A stretch of 64,000 nt of DNA from Mycetocola zhadangensis (GCF_003668565.1 NZ_RCWJ01000005.1:186001-250000); one strand, 5' to 3'. Counted from the first letter of the stretch, positions 16,155 to 25,068 are shown. The notes: generated from the letters alone by a model not told the origin. Numbers and translations: made by a program.

Positions 16155-17237
16155 ATGACCCCAAATACACCCTCGGTGATTCGCATCGGCGTGATCGGGG
16201 CCGGGTTTATGGGCCGTCAGCACGTTGAGTTCATTCGTATGGTGGGTGGGGCCGAGTTGTCAGCCATCGCCGACCCGGTCATCCGTGGCGAGGCGTTCGG
16301 GTGCCCTACGTATCCGGATGCCCGTGACATGCTCGATGCCGAAGATCTCGACGCCGTCGTCATCGCTAACCCGAACGCCCTTCATGTGGACACTGCCATC
16401 GACTGCCTCTCGGCCGGGGTCGCTGTGCTTCTGGAAAAGCCGGTGGCTGCTACCTATGCCGAATCATTGCGGCTCGTCGACGCGGTTAGCCAGTTCGACG
16501 GGCGACTCCTCGTCGGACACCATCGGCGGCATCATCCGGCGGTCACGCGAGCCAAAGAGGCTGTGCAGAATGGCGAGATCGGGCAGCTCGTCGGCGTTAG
16601 CGGGATGTGGTCTGCACGAAAGGAGGACAGATACTTCACGGATATCCCCTGGCACACGCAACGAGGCGCGGGAGTCATGCTCATCAACCTGGTGCACGAC
16701 CTCGATCTGCTGCGCCACCTGTGCGGCGAAGTCGCCGAGGTTCAGGCAATCGTGAGCTCGCAGACTCGTGGCATGGAGGTCGAGGACACGGTGGCGGTCA
16801 ACCTTCGGTTTGAGAGCGGAGTCGTCGGAAGTTTTCTCGCCTCGGATGCGGGGGTGTCCCCCTGGGGGTGGGACCAGTCCACCGAAGACAACGTTGAGTT
16901 TCCATACCTGCCAGACGGCGTTGCTTATTCACTGGTTGGCACCGGCGGCGCTCTCTCGGTGCCGAATCTCGCGAAGTACTCGTACTCTTCCTCCGTGGAC
17001 GCCGACTGGCATTCTCCGTTGTCGCGCACATACCTGCCCGTGGCGCCGCAGGTGTCGTTCCACGCACAACTCGCGCATTTTCTGGACGTCGTTCGAGGAG
17101 CTTCGCCCCTTGTTTCGGTGGAGGATGCGTCACGGACCCTCGCTTTAGTCGAAGCCGCGGCGCTTGCTGCCGCCCGCCGCGGCACTGTCAACGTCGCGCA
17201 ATTCCGTGCAGAGGCAATGGCTCAGGCACGGCTGTGA
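16155..17237 (+). CDS. Gfo/Idh/MocA family NAD(P)-dependent dehydrogenase
   Basis: 360 residues from ATG 16155 with GGGAG 5 nt upstream; the frame opens earlier but without a ribosome site. The N-terminal Rossmann fold reads IRIGVIGAGFMGRQH, followed by the family motif LLEKPVAATYAE with its catalytic Lys at about 99, and a C-terminal beta-sheet domain (GMEVEDTVAVNLRFESGVVGSF). Members oxidise a hydroxyl of a cyclitol, sugar or sugar acid. Within the TRAP cluster it probably oxidises the imported compound or an intermediate; which one cannot be read from sequence. Confidence 0.88.
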   Translation: MTPNTPSVIRIGVIGAGFMGRQHVEFIRMVGGAELSAIADPVIRGEAFGCPTYPDARDMLDAEDLDAVVIANPNALHVDTAIDCLSAGVAVLLEKPVAATYAESLRLVDAVSQFDGRLLVGHHRRHHPAVTRAKEAVQNGEIGQLVGVSGMWSARKEDRYFTDIPWHTQRGAGVMLINLVHDLDLLRHLCGEVAEVQAIVSSQTRGMEVEDTVAVNLRFESGVVGSFLASDAGVSPWGWDQSTEDNVEFPYLPDGVAYSLVGTGGALSVPNLAKYSYSSSVDADWHSPLSRTYLPVAPQVSFHAQLAHFLDVVRGASPLVSVEDASRTLALVEAAALAAARRGTVNVAQFRAEAMAQARL

Positions 17238-17258
17238 TTTCATGACGACGAGGTTGTG

Positions 17259-18626
17259 GTGACGACGACGGTTCGCGAGACCGAAGCGGTCGTGGTCGGC
17301 GGCGGGCTCGCTGGCATTACCGCCGCCCACCGCCTCGCTGCACGAGGTGTCCGCGTGGTGCTGCTGGAGAAGCGCGACAAGCTTGGGGGCAGTTCGGCGA
17401 TGAGCGGTGGCTGGTTTGCCCTGTCAGACACGCCCATCCAGCATCGTGCGAACGTGGAGGACTCAGCCGGATCGTTCCTCAGAGATATGGTCGAGACAGG
17501 CGGCGGGTATGCAGATGTTGCCCTGCTTCAGCGCCTGGTAGAACGCCAGAGCGATGTCATCGCGACCATCGACAGGGCGTCCGCGTGGACGGACGAACTC
17601 AAAGTAAGCTGGGGGATGTCGGTTCCCCGCGCACATTTGATCCGGATCCGGGACCTGCTCGGTTTTCTGGAACGAGAAGCTGCTTCCGCCGGCGCTTCGA
17701 TCCTCACGGCGCACCCGGCCGAGAGCATGATGTGGGACGGAGCGCGCGTGACCGGGGTCCGCTCGCAAGCCGGCGACATCGCCGCCAGTCTCGGTGTCGT
17801 TCTCACCAGCGGAGGATTTTCGCGCTCCCGCGATCTGCTCGACCTCTTCGTTCCGCACCAGGCGGCAGCCATGCCTTACGGCGGAGCTGGCAACACGGGC
17901 GACGGACTACGAATGGCCATGGTGCTTGGCGCAGGTCTGGCAGATGTTGGACACGTCGCGGGAACCTATGGCCAGCATGCAGACACCCGAGATGACGAAC
18001 ATGAGTTGCTCACAGCCAACTACCTCGGAGCGATACTCATCAACGCGAACGGTGACCGCTTCAGTGATGAGTCGGCGTCGTACAAAATCCTGGGTTCAGC
18101 AGTGCTCGACCAACCGCAGGGGATGGCCCATCAGGTTTTCGATTCGGTCGTTCGCGGCCGATCGAAGCCGGGTGTTCCCTTGTCAGATATGGAACGGATC
18201 GACGAGTTGGGGCATCTCGTTCAGGCGCCGAGTCTGGGCGCGCTCGAGGCGAAACTCGGGATCCCCAGGGGCCGGCTCGAACGCACGGTCGATGTGTACA
18301 ACAGTGTCGTTGCGGGGATCCGGGCCGACCAGTTCCACCGGAACGGATTGGTTGCCGGAGTGGGTGATCTTGTCCCGGTTCGGGTGCCGCCGTTCTACGC
18401 GTATTCTGCCGTGCCCGCGATGACGTCAACGTACGGCGGACTCAAAGTGGCAGCAGACACGTCGGTGCAGCGAATGGATGGCACACGCATCGACCGGTTG
18501 TTCGCAGCCGGAGAGGTCACCGGCGGGTTTCACGGAGCGTCATACATGACGGGAACCGCGCTGACCAAAGCCCTCGCGTTCGGCATCGAGGCGGCCGACA
18601 CAATTGCAGCCCTGAAGAGGCCGTAG
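17259..18626 (+). CDS. FAD-dependent oxidoreductase (fumarate reductase / ketosteroid dehydrogenase flavoprotein family)
   Basis: 455 residues. GTG 17259 is preferred because GAGG at 17250-17253 is spaced 5 nt; GTG 17256 is possible. FAD_binding_2 architecture: dinucleotide motif VVGGGLAGITAAHRLAARG, then LEKRDKLGGSSAMSGG, and the C-terminal FAD motif LFAAGEVTGGFHGASYMTG. Relatives catalyse desaturation or reduction of C-C bonds next to a carbonyl or carboxylate (fumarate reductase, 3-ketosteroid delta-1-dehydrogenase, tricarballylate dehydrogenase). No signal peptide or haem motif, so it is cytoplasmic. It begins 21 nt after the Gfo/Idh gene, an evident operon. Confidence 0.85.
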   Translation: MTTTVRETEAVVVGGGLAGITAAHRLAARGVRVVLLEKRDKLGGSSAMSGGWFALSDTPIQHRANVEDSAGSFLRDMVETGGGYADVALLQRLVERQSDVIATIDRASAWTDELKVSWGMSVPRAHLIRIRDLLGFLEREAASAGASILTAHPAESMMWDGARVTGVRSQAGDIAASLGVVLTSGGFSRSRDLLDLFVPHQAAAMPYGGAGNTGDGLRMAMVLGAGLADVGHVAGTYGQHADTRDDEHELLTANYLGAILINANGDRFSDESASYKILGSAVLDQPQGMAHQVFDSVVRGRSKPGVPLSDMERIDELGHLVQAPSLGALEAKLGIPRGRLERTVDVYNSVVAGIRADQFHRNGLVAGVGDLVPVRVPPFYAYSAVPAMTSTYGGLKVAADTSVQRMDGTRIDRLFAAGEVTGGFHGASYMTGTALTKALAFGIEAADTIAALKRP

Positions 18627-18630
18627 CCCG

Positions 18631-18688
18631 CGGAGCGCGGCTCCGGTCGACGAGGGCGACCCGCTGTCAGTGCTGTCATCGGGTCGCC
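18631..18688 (+). terminator. Two hairpins after the flavoprotein gene
   Basis: CGGAGC-gcg-GCTCCG (18631-18645) is followed by GGCGACCCG (18655-18663) paired with CGGGTCGCC (18680-18688) across a 16-nt loop. They lie between convergent genes and may end transcription from both sides. No T-run. Confidence 0.4.
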
Positions 18689-18696
18689 GTGCGTCT

Positions 18697-19146
18697 CTAG
18701 GCCGTTGCCACAGTCGTCAACCGGTCGGCGGCTCGAATGGCGAGCTCATACCCGAACACACCGGCACCGGCGATCACCGCGCGCGCAGCGGTAGAGGTGA
18801 GGGAGTGCCGATGGGCCTCGTCGCGGGCGTGGATGTTCGTGATGTGGATTTCGACGATCGGTGTATTGAGTATGAGCAATGCATCCAGCACGGGTACGGA
18901 GCCGAAGCTGAATCCGGCGGGATTGATCACCACTGCCGCCTTCTCGCGATACGCATCGTGGAGCCATTCGACCATCTGGTGCTCCGCATTTGTTTGCTGG
19001 AAGAAGAGATCGAACCCCAGCTCCCCCGACACTCGGGTGCAATCGGCTCGGACATCCGCCAGGGACGCACTTCCGTACAACTCAGGCTGTCTCTGACCAA
19101 GCATGTTCAGGTTGGGTCCGTTCAGAACGAAAAGCTTCCTCGTCAT
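18697..19146 (-). CDS. aroQ: Type II 3-dehydroquinate dehydratase, with altered substrate pocket
   Basis: 149 residues from ATG 19146 with AAAGGAA upstream. The numbering coincides with M. tuberculosis dehydroquinase: Asn12, Arg19, Tyr24, Asn75, Asp88, His101 and Arg108 are all present, so the catalytic centre is intact. Two residues that contact the substrate ring hydroxyls are not: position 81, normally His in a THTS context, is Phe (AGFSFGS), and position 112, normally Arg, is His (RDEAHRHS). In the catabolic route this enzyme should convert dehydroquinate to dehydroshikimate (QsuC role), but the two changes allow for a different cyclic substrate. It is separated by 91 nt from dctM upstream. 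Confidence 0.85.
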   Translation of the reverse strand: MTRKLFVLNGPNLNMLGQRQPELYGSASLADVRADCTRVSGELGFDLFFQQTNAEHQMVEWLHDAYREKAAVVINPAGFSFGSVPVLDALLILNTPIVEIHITNIHARDEAHRHSLTSTAARAVIAGAGVFGYELAIRAADRLTTVATA

Positions 19147-19237
19147 CGGTGGTTCCTTTCCGCGGGTGCAGGAGCCCACGCTCTGTCGTAGCGGCGGCCT
19201 CTAGCGCGCCATGAAGGTGAGAAATGGCATCCGCTCA

Positions 19238-20518
19238 TCACAACAAACCGAGCCAGGTCGGGACGATCGTGACGATCCAAGGGAACACTGTCAACAGCAG
19301 GAGCACGACTCCCAGCGGAATGAGGAAGGGGAGGATGCCCCGGAAGAGCTCTCCCATGGGTCTGCGCGTGATCGAGCCAACGACGAAGAGAACAGCTCCC
19401 ACCGGCGGTGTCAGCGAGCCGATCATGAGGTTCAGGATCATGATGACGCCGAGGTGAACGGGATCGATGCCGTACTCAGCGGCGATCGGCATCAGGATCG
19501 GCACGAGCACCAGGATGACCGGGGGCGCCTCGAGGAAGATGCCGAGGAGGATGAGGAGCACGTTCAGGATCAGGAGGAACACTATGGGGTTCTCGGTCAA
19601 CGATGTGAGCCACTCGCCCAGGTTTCGAGACACTTGTTCTCGCGCCAGCACCTGACCCATGAGGTTCGATGCCCCGAGGATCAGGAGGATTCCGCCGGAG
19701 ATGACGACGGTTTCTTTGGCGGCTCGCCAGAACACGCGCAACGTGAGGGTGCGATAGAAGAGCCCGAGCACGAGCATGTACGCGGCAGCGATGCCCGCAC
19801 TCTCGGTCGGCGTGAACATGCCGCTGAAGATGCCGCCCAGAATGATTACGGGAAGGAATGCCGGACCGAGCACCCGCACGACCGACTTACGCAGCTCTGC
19901 TCCGTCGAATGGTCGACTCACCGCGACTTTGGGGTGCATCCGCACCCAGATGAAGACGTAGAGAGCGAGCCCGAGGGCCATGAGTCCGGCGGGCAAAATC
20001 GAGCCGGCGAACAATGCACCCGTTGAGATGGACGCGGTCGCTGCGAAGAGAACCGCTGGGATGCTTGGCGGCATGACGGTGCTCAGCAGCGAGCCGGATG
20101 CTGTCAGCCCAGCCGAGAATCCGTAGGGGTAGCCCGCTTTGAGCATCTGGGGTATCTGCACCTTGCTCGTCGACGCTGCGTCTGCGAGGGCTGAACCGCT
20201 GATCCAGGAGAACCCGACAGCTGTGCCCAGGTTGACGTACGCGAGGTTGCCGGGCAGCCGCGGGAGCAGGGCTTTCGCGAAGTCGTACAGCCGGGTTGCG
20301 ATGCCGAGGTGGTTCGCGACCGTACCGACGAAGATGAACAGCGGGACCGCAAGCAACGGGAAGCTGTTGATGCCGTTGACGATGGCGGAGATCCCGTAAC
20401 CGGGCGAGAGGCCCTGGCTATAAAAATACAGAAGGCTTGGGGCGATCATCGCGAATGCGACGGGCACCCGAAGCAGGAGCAAAATGACAAGCAGGAGAAT
20501 GTACAGCCAGAGGTCCAT
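19238..20518 (-). CDS. dctM: TRAP transporter large permease (DctM)
   Basis: 426 residues, start ATG 20518 two nt after the dctQ stop. About twelve hydrophobic segments from the first residue on (MDLWLYILLLVILLLLRVPVAFAMIAP), with the conserved SGSALADAAS segment near residue 110 and PPSIPAVLFAA, typical DctM signatures. It forms the Na+-coupled translocation channel with DctQ. Together with the binding protein at 14773 it makes a complete tripartite transporter for a carboxylate. Confidence 0.92.
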   Translation of the reverse strand: MDLWLYILLLVILLLLRVPVAFAMIAPSLLYFYSQGLSPGYGISAIVNGINSFPLLAVPLFIFVGTVANHLGIATRLYDFAKALLPRLPGNLAYVNLGTAVGFSWISGSALADAASTSKVQIPQMLKAGYPYGFSAGLTASGSLLSTVMPPSIPAVLFAATASISTGALFAGSILPAGLMALGLALYVFIWVRMHPKVAVSRPFDGAELRKSVVRVLGPAFLPVIILGGIFSGMFTPTESAGIAAAYMLVLGLFYRTLTLRVFWRAAKETVVISGGILLILGASNLMGQVLAREQVSRNLGEWLTSLTENPIVFLLILNVLLILLGIFLEAPPVILVLVPILMPIAAEYGIDPVHLGVIMILNLMIGSLTPPVGAVLFVVGSITRRPMGELFRGILPFLIPLGVVLLLLTVFPWIVTIVPTWLGLL

Positions 20519-20520
20519 CG

Positions 20521-21099
20521 TCAGCCGTCCATCTCTGAGATGTCGAGCTTGCGCTCGGGGCGGTTGGCGTAGGGGATTTTCCACGCAGACTGAATCGCTG
20601 CCGAGAGAAAGCCGATGAGCGCAAAGACGTAGAGCAGGCCCAGCGGCACGTGTATCGCTGCGCTCGCCCGAGCCCACTCGCTGTCGATCTTCACGTAGGC
20701 CTCGTACGCGAGCGCCAGACACGTGACCACCATGATCAGAGCGGAGATAATCCGCAGCGCTACAAACAGCTTGCGGCCGGCGAGAACCCCGTCGAACACT
20801 TCGATGACGATGTGGCCGTTACGACCCACGAGGTATCCAGTGGTGATGAACGTCAGAGCGACCATCGACATGAGCGCGAGCTCACCAGCGCCGACCCAAC
20901 CGACGGCAGGGAAGTAGCGGCTGAGCACCTGGTACATCACGCCAATGAAGATGAGTGTGAACAGGACGACTCCGATGGCGATTTCGACCGCCGACAGTGC
21001 GCGGATGAATTTCGACTCCGGCGCTCCCTGTTCAGACGGCGGTGTGCCGAGCGGCTCAGCGGGTTGGTTCTCTGACCCGTCTGGCGTGTTCTCGGTCAC
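20521..21099 (-). CDS. dctQ: TRAP transporter small permease (DctQ)
   Basis: 192 residues, GTG 21099 with GGAGGTG 6 nt upstream. After a cytosolic N-terminal extension of about 38 residues rich in Glu and Pro come four membrane helices of the DctQ family (AIGVVLFTLIFIGVMYQVL, GAGELALMSMVALTFITTGYLVG followed by NGHIVIEVF). It partners DctM. The 233 nt upstream, before the pcaL stop, hold no gene; transcription of dctQM therefore probably starts there or continues from the pca genes. Confidence 0.9.
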   Translation of the reverse strand: MTENTPDGSENQPAEPLGTPPSEQGAPESKFIRALSAVEIAIGVVLFTLIFIGVMYQVLSRYFPAVGWVGAGELALMSMVALTFITTGYLVGRNGHIVIEVFDGVLAGRKLFVALRIISALIMVVTCLALAYEAYVKIDSEWARASAAIHVPLGLLYVFALIGFLSAAIQSAWKIPYANRPERKLDISEMDG

Positions 21100-21332
21100 A
21101 GTTTCACCTCCAGCGGGAGGAGCGTCGAGCTCGATCGCTCAGCGCCCCCCTCGTTGCTCGCCGGGAAATCACGGTGCATCGTCAACCTCTCTGTTGGTTC
21201 GGGCCTTGGCGTGCGCACCCGTTCGATCACTCTCTGAGCGTGGCCCTCCGACCGGCACCGCCGAAAACTTGTCTCGCCGAATGGGACACATCGCCCGACG
21301 GTGCGCGGCGACCTGTGGCTGATGACCACTGC

Positions 21333-22523
21333 CTATTTCTCCGGCGCCTGGTTGTCGTCTGTCGTGTCAGCGAACACCTCGCGCATGATTGCGAGTGCGG
21401 CGTTCGCCGCGGGGAGCCCGGCATAGAGCGCCGTGTGGAAAATCACCTCGGCGATCTCGTCACGGTGCAGCCCGTTGCGAAGCGCTGCTCGCACATGCAT
21501 TCTGATCTCGGCGTGATGGCCGCTCGTGACGAGTGAGGCGAGAGTCGCGATGCTGCGCTCCCGGCGCGAGAGTTGCGGGCGTGCCCACACCTCACCCCAG
21601 GCGTATCGAGTGATGAAGTCCTGAAACGGAGCGGTTTCCGGTGTAATACCTGCGAGAGCAGCATCGACGTGGTCATCGCCGAGCACGGCGCGACGCACGG
21701 CCATGCCCGTCTCGGATGGAGATGCTGCTGTCGGTACGTCGATGGCGTCGAGGAGCAGCGAGGCCGCGACTTGGGGCTTCTCCAACGGCGCAAGATGGGC
21801 GGCATCGGTGATTTCGGCGAACCGGGCCCGGGGCAAGGCGTCGGCCAGCGCCTTCATTGAGGCGGTCGTCGCGACGCCGTCATGTTCTCCGCTCACAATG
21901 AGCCCGGGAGTCCGGATTTCGCCGAGTGACGCCGTCCGATCAAACCGGCCCAGGGCATCCGTACATAAAGCATACGATTCGTCATCGACGTCGAGGAGCG
22001 TTCCAAGCGCCTTGGCGCCGGGACCTGTGGGGTGATTCTCTAGGTAACCGGGCGCGTACCACCGCGCAGCAGCGCCGCCGACGAGTGATGCCGTTCCTGA
22101 GCTGCGAACCTGGCTTGCGCGTTCGGCCCAGCCCTGGGTATCACCGATACGCGCTCCGCTGCAGAAGGCTGCGAAGCTCTTGAGCCGTTCGGGATGCGCC
22201 GCGGCGAGCTCGATGGCGATGGTGCCGCCGAGGGAAAGTCCAGCGACGTGGAACCGGGCGACGTCGATCTCGTCGACAACATGGAGCGTCGCTTCGGCGA
22301 GTTCGCTGATGCTGAACGGCTCCTGCGTGGCCGGGCTGGCCCCATGGCCGGGAAGGTCGACGCGCAGGACGCGCAAAGCCGGGTAGCTCTGCACGAGCTC
22401 GGCGACCACCTCGTCCCAGACGGCCGTCGTTGTGCCGAGCGAGGGCAACAGCACGAGCAGCGGTCCGGTGGCGTCCCCTTCAGGAGCCTCGCTGATCGAG
22501 CCCAGGAGTCGGGGAACAGTCAT
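21333..22523 (-). CDS. pcaL: Fused 3-oxoadipate enol-lactonase / 4-carboxymuconolactone decarboxylase
   Basis: 396 residues from ATG 22523; codons upstream of that belong to pcaB. Residues 1-260 are the PcaD alpha/beta hydrolase with nucleophile Ser in GLSLGG, acid Asp in SGEHDG and catalytic His in DAAHLAPLE. Residues about 270-390 are the PcaC decarboxylase (GDDHVDAALAGI, TSGHHAEIRMHVRAALRNGLHRDE). The fusion (PcaL) is common in actinobacteria. It decarboxylates 4-carboxymuconolactone and hydrolyses the enol lactone to 3-oxoadipate. TGATG overlaps the pcaB stop, so translation is coupled. Confidence 0.93.
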   Translation of the reverse strand: MTVPRLLGSISEAPEGDATGPLLVLLPSLGTTTAVWDEVVAELVQSYPALRVLRVDLPGHGASPATQEPFSISELAEATLHVVDEIDVARFHVAGLSLGGTIAIELAAAHPERLKSFAAFCSGARIGDTQGWAERASQVRSSGTASLVGGAAARWYAPGYLENHPTGPGAKALGTLLDVDDESYALCTDALGRFDRTASLGEIRTPGLIVSGEHDGVATTASMKALADALPRARFAEITDAAHLAPLEKPQVAASLLLDAIDVPTAASPSETGMAVRRAVLGDDHVDAALAGITPETAPFQDFITRYAWGEVWARPQLSRRERSIATLASLVTSGHHAEIRMHVRAALRNGLHRDEIAEVIFHTALYAGLPAANAALAIMREVFADTTDDNQAPEK

Positions 22524-23719
22524 CACAGCTCTTTCTGTGCGGGAGTGCGGAATCGGTGGATGGCGGATTCGACGATCCGATCGGATGCTGCGAGGGTTGC
22601 CTCGGGATCGCGCTGAAGGTCTGGGCTGAGCGAGCGGTTCTCCTGAATGGCGGGTCGTTCGAATCGGAGTGTGCCGAGCACCCCTGCGACGGCATCGGCG
22701 CTCTCGAGCGCGATTCGCAGAAGGTCCCGGAACGCGGCCCATTCCGCGTGCCATTCTCCGGTTGGCCGTGCGTCGTGCGAAACGGCAGCCGAGTGAACGG
22801 TTCCAATCAGGCCTGCCGCTCGTAATCCGTTCGCGGTGAGGAGCACAGCGTCGACCGGGTTGCGCTTGTGCGGCATCGCCGAAGACCCGCCGGTCGTCCC
22901 GAGCGACACCTCGGCGATCTCGGTCCGTGCAAGAAAGGCGATGTCCCGCCCGATGCGCCCGAGCGTCGCGGCGACAAGGGCTGCGGTCGAAGCGATGCGG
23001 AGCACGGCGCTGCGTTCGGCGTGCCAGGAGCGCTCCGGATCGTGGAGATCAAGCGCAGCGGCGAGCGCAGCGCGCAACCGATCCGTGGCCTGTGGCGAAC
23101 CCACATCGCGGTCGAAGTCCTCGCCGGTGCCGACGGCGCCGCCGAGCTGAACCGCGAAGCGATCGGCGTCGATGGCGTCGATCGCCGCTGTCACTCCGTC
23201 CAACCAACCGGCGACTGTCGCACCAACCGTGCTTTGAGCGGCATGTTGGCCGAGGGTGCGCGCGATCGACAGGGTGTCCTTTTCTGCATTCGCCAGAGCC
23301 ACAAGACTGTCCCCGGCCCCGAGCAGGTGCTCGCGCGCCTTGCTGAGCACGCGTCGCGCCACCAGCATGAGCGCTGTGTCGAGAATGTCCTGGCTCGTCG
23401 CACCAGCGTGAACGTGAACACCAGACCCAGGGATGGCGGCCTCCGCCTGGGACCGAAGTTGAGAAACGAGGGGGATGACGGGCACTCCGCCAGCCCGCGT
23501 TCCGGCAATCAGATCGTTACGATCAAGCGCATCGGCCCGCAACGAGGCGGCAACCGCATCGAGGTTTTCACCACGCACTTGGGCCCTCGCCAGCACGAGC
23601 GCCCGCTCTACATCCACGAGGGCAATAAGCACAGCGTCATCGGACGTCGCCGACGCAGACGACGCGAGTGGTTCGAGCAGCCCCCAGTCGGTCGCGCCGG
23701 CGTTCTGGCTCTCAGCCAT
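22523..23719 (-). CDS. pcaB: 3-carboxy-cis,cis-muconate cycloisomerase
   Basis: 398 residues from ATG 23719. Fumarase/aspartase superfamily: HAGATSQDILDTA, LGQHAAQSTVGATVAGW and the signature GSSAMPHKRNPVDA with the mobile active-site loop. It cyclises 3-carboxymuconate to 4-carboxymuconolactone. Start overlaps the pcaG stop by 8 nt, stop overlaps pcaL by 1 nt. It is somewhat shorter than the usual 440-450 residues, the missing part being at the C-terminus, as in other actinobacterial forms. Confidence 0.92.
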   Translation of the reverse strand: MAESQNAGATDWGLLEPLASSASATSDDAVLIALVDVERALVLARAQVRGENLDAVAASLRADALDRNDLIAGTRAGGVPVIPLVSQLRSQAEAAIPGSGVHVHAGATSQDILDTALMLVARRVLSKAREHLLGAGDSLVALANAEKDTLSIARTLGQHAAQSTVGATVAGWLDGVTAAIDAIDADRFAVQLGGAVGTGEDFDRDVGSPQATDRLRAALAAALDLHDPERSWHAERSAVLRIASTAALVAATLGRIGRDIAFLARTEIAEVSLGTTGGSSAMPHKRNPVDAVLLTANGLRAAGLIGTVHSAAVSHDARPTGEWHAEWAAFRDLLRIALESADAVAGVLGTLRFERPAIQENRSLSPDLQRDPEATLAASDRIVESAIHRFRTPAQKEL

Positions 23720-24287
23720 AAATCTCCGCGTCGAAATCGAGGAAGACGGTTTCGCCCTCTCCCTGCAGTCGTATATCGAAACGGTAGCTGTTCTGCGCGT
23801 CCGGCGCAGCAATCAATGTGGGCCGGCGAAGCGGATCGACGGTGGCCAGGAATGGATCACCCTCGTTGCGTTCGACCTCGTCCCCAAAGTAGGCGCGAGT
23901 GAACAGGTGATGGGTCAGTCCCCGAGCGAAAACCGTCACGAGAATATACGGCGCCGCATCCGCGCGGGTCGACCCGGGCTTGATCGTTGAAAACTCGAAC
24001 TCGCCTGCCCGATTGACCGCTGAACGCCCGAACCCGGTGACGGTATGCCCATTCCGGTCGAGACTGCCGCGTTCGGCGATCACGCGGCCGGCTGAGTCGG
24101 CGTGCCAGATTTCGATGATGGCATCCGGAATGGCGTCACCGGCCCCGTCATACACGGTTCCGTGCAAGCGAATCGATTCCGGATGCCACGGGGCAGCCAC
24201 CTGCGGACCACCCGGAAACGGCAGCGCGTAACCAAAAAACGGACCGACCGTCTGAGACGGTGTCTGTCCAAGGGGTGCATCAGGCAT
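23712..24287 (-). CDS. pcaG: Protocatechuate 3,4-dioxygenase alpha subunit
   Basis: 191 residues from ATG 24287, overlapping pcaH by 8 nt. Intradiol dioxygenase fold: TPSQTVGPFFGYAL, IPDAIIEIWHADSAGR, FSTIKPGS and the C-terminal barrel strands to FDAEIYG. The alpha subunit lacks the iron-ligand set, as expected, and assembles with PcaH. It contributes to ring cleavage of protocatechuate to 3-carboxy-cis,cis-muconate. Confidence 0.93.
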   Translation of the reverse strand: MPDAPLGQTPSQTVGPFFGYALPFPGGPQVAAPWHPESIRLHGTVYDGAGDAIPDAIIEIWHADSAGRVIAERGSLDRNGHTVTGFGRSAVNRAGEFEFSTIKPGSTRADAAPYILVTVFARGLTHHLFTRAYFGDEVERNEGDPFLATVDPLRRPTLIAAPDAQNSYRFDIRLQGEGETVFLDFDAEIYG

Positions 24288-25068
24288 GGTCTGAATCCTC
24301 CGGTTCCATCCAGGTGGATCGAGGGCCTGTGAGAACCACGTCCCAGCGGTAGCCGAGCGCCCATTCGGGCTCACTGACGTCGTGGTCGTATTGCGCGACC
24401 AGGCGCTGGCGCGCGGCCGGGTCGACGATGGACTGGTAGATCGGGTCGAGCCCGAAGAGCGGGTCACCGGGAAAGTACATCTGCGTGACGAGGCGCTGGG
24501 TAAAAGCCGAGCCGAAAAAGGAGAAGTGGATGTGCGCCGGTCGCCACGCGTTGCGGTGATTCTTCCAGGGGTACGCCCCGGGCTTGATCGTGGTGAGCCG
24601 GTACTCGCCGTTGTCACCGGTGATCAGGCGCCCCACGCCGGTGAAGTTCGGATCGAGCGGAGCCGGATGCTGGTCACGCTTGTGCACATACCGCCCTGAC
24701 GCGTTCGCCTGCCAAATTTCGACAAGCTGATTCCGCACGGGCCGCCCCTCGCCGTCCAGCACGCGACCGGTCACAATAATGCGCTCGCCGAGCGGTTCAC
24801 CCGAGTGCTGAATGGTGAGGTCGTTCTCCTCAGCAGCCACATCCGTATGGCCGAATGCGGGTGAAACGAGTTCGATTTCCTCGGGATCCGCCCGCACAAG
24901 TTCGTGGGTAGGGTGCCGCAGCATTGTGCTCCGATACGGCGCGAAATTCCGCGGCGGATGTGCCGAGAGCGGCCGGCCCGCTGCTTCCGCTCGAGCGGAA
25001 TGCTCCGCGTGGATCGCGGCAATCTCCTCAGAGATCGTCTCCTGGTTCTCGGCTGTCGAATTCGGCAT
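24280..25068 (-). CDS. pcaH: Protocatechuate 3,4-dioxygenase beta subunit
   Basis: 262 residues. Iron-binding subunit: Tyr ligand in GRYVHKRDQH, second Tyr in KPGAYPWKNH and the two His ligands in RPAHIHFSFFG, with VEIWQANASGR before. Together with PcaG it cleaves protocatechuate between the hydroxylated carbons using O2 and Fe(III). First gene of pcaHGBL, all overlapping by 1 to 8 nt. A partial palindrome, GTTCACGAAC, lies 100 bp upstream and resembles the operator before pcaI. Confidence 0.95.
   Translation of the reverse strand: MPNSTAENQETISEEIAAIHAEHSARAEAAGRPLSAHPPRNFAPYRSTMLRHPTHELVRADPEEIELVSPAFGHTDVAAEENDLTIQHSGEPLGERIIVTGRVLDGEGRPVRNQLVEIWQANASGRYVHKRDQHPAPLDPNFTGVGRLITGDNGEYRLTTIKPGAYPWKNHRNAWRPAHIHFSFFGSAFTQRLVTQMYFPGDPLFGLDPIYQSIVDPAARQRLVAQYDHDVSEPEWALGYRWDVVLTGPRSTWMEPEDSDHA

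Noticed and set aside
17242-17262. Short leader ORF (MTTRLW) overlapping the flavoprotein start
   Set aside because: Only six codons, no ribosome site for it, and no attenuator-like structure; probably incidental.
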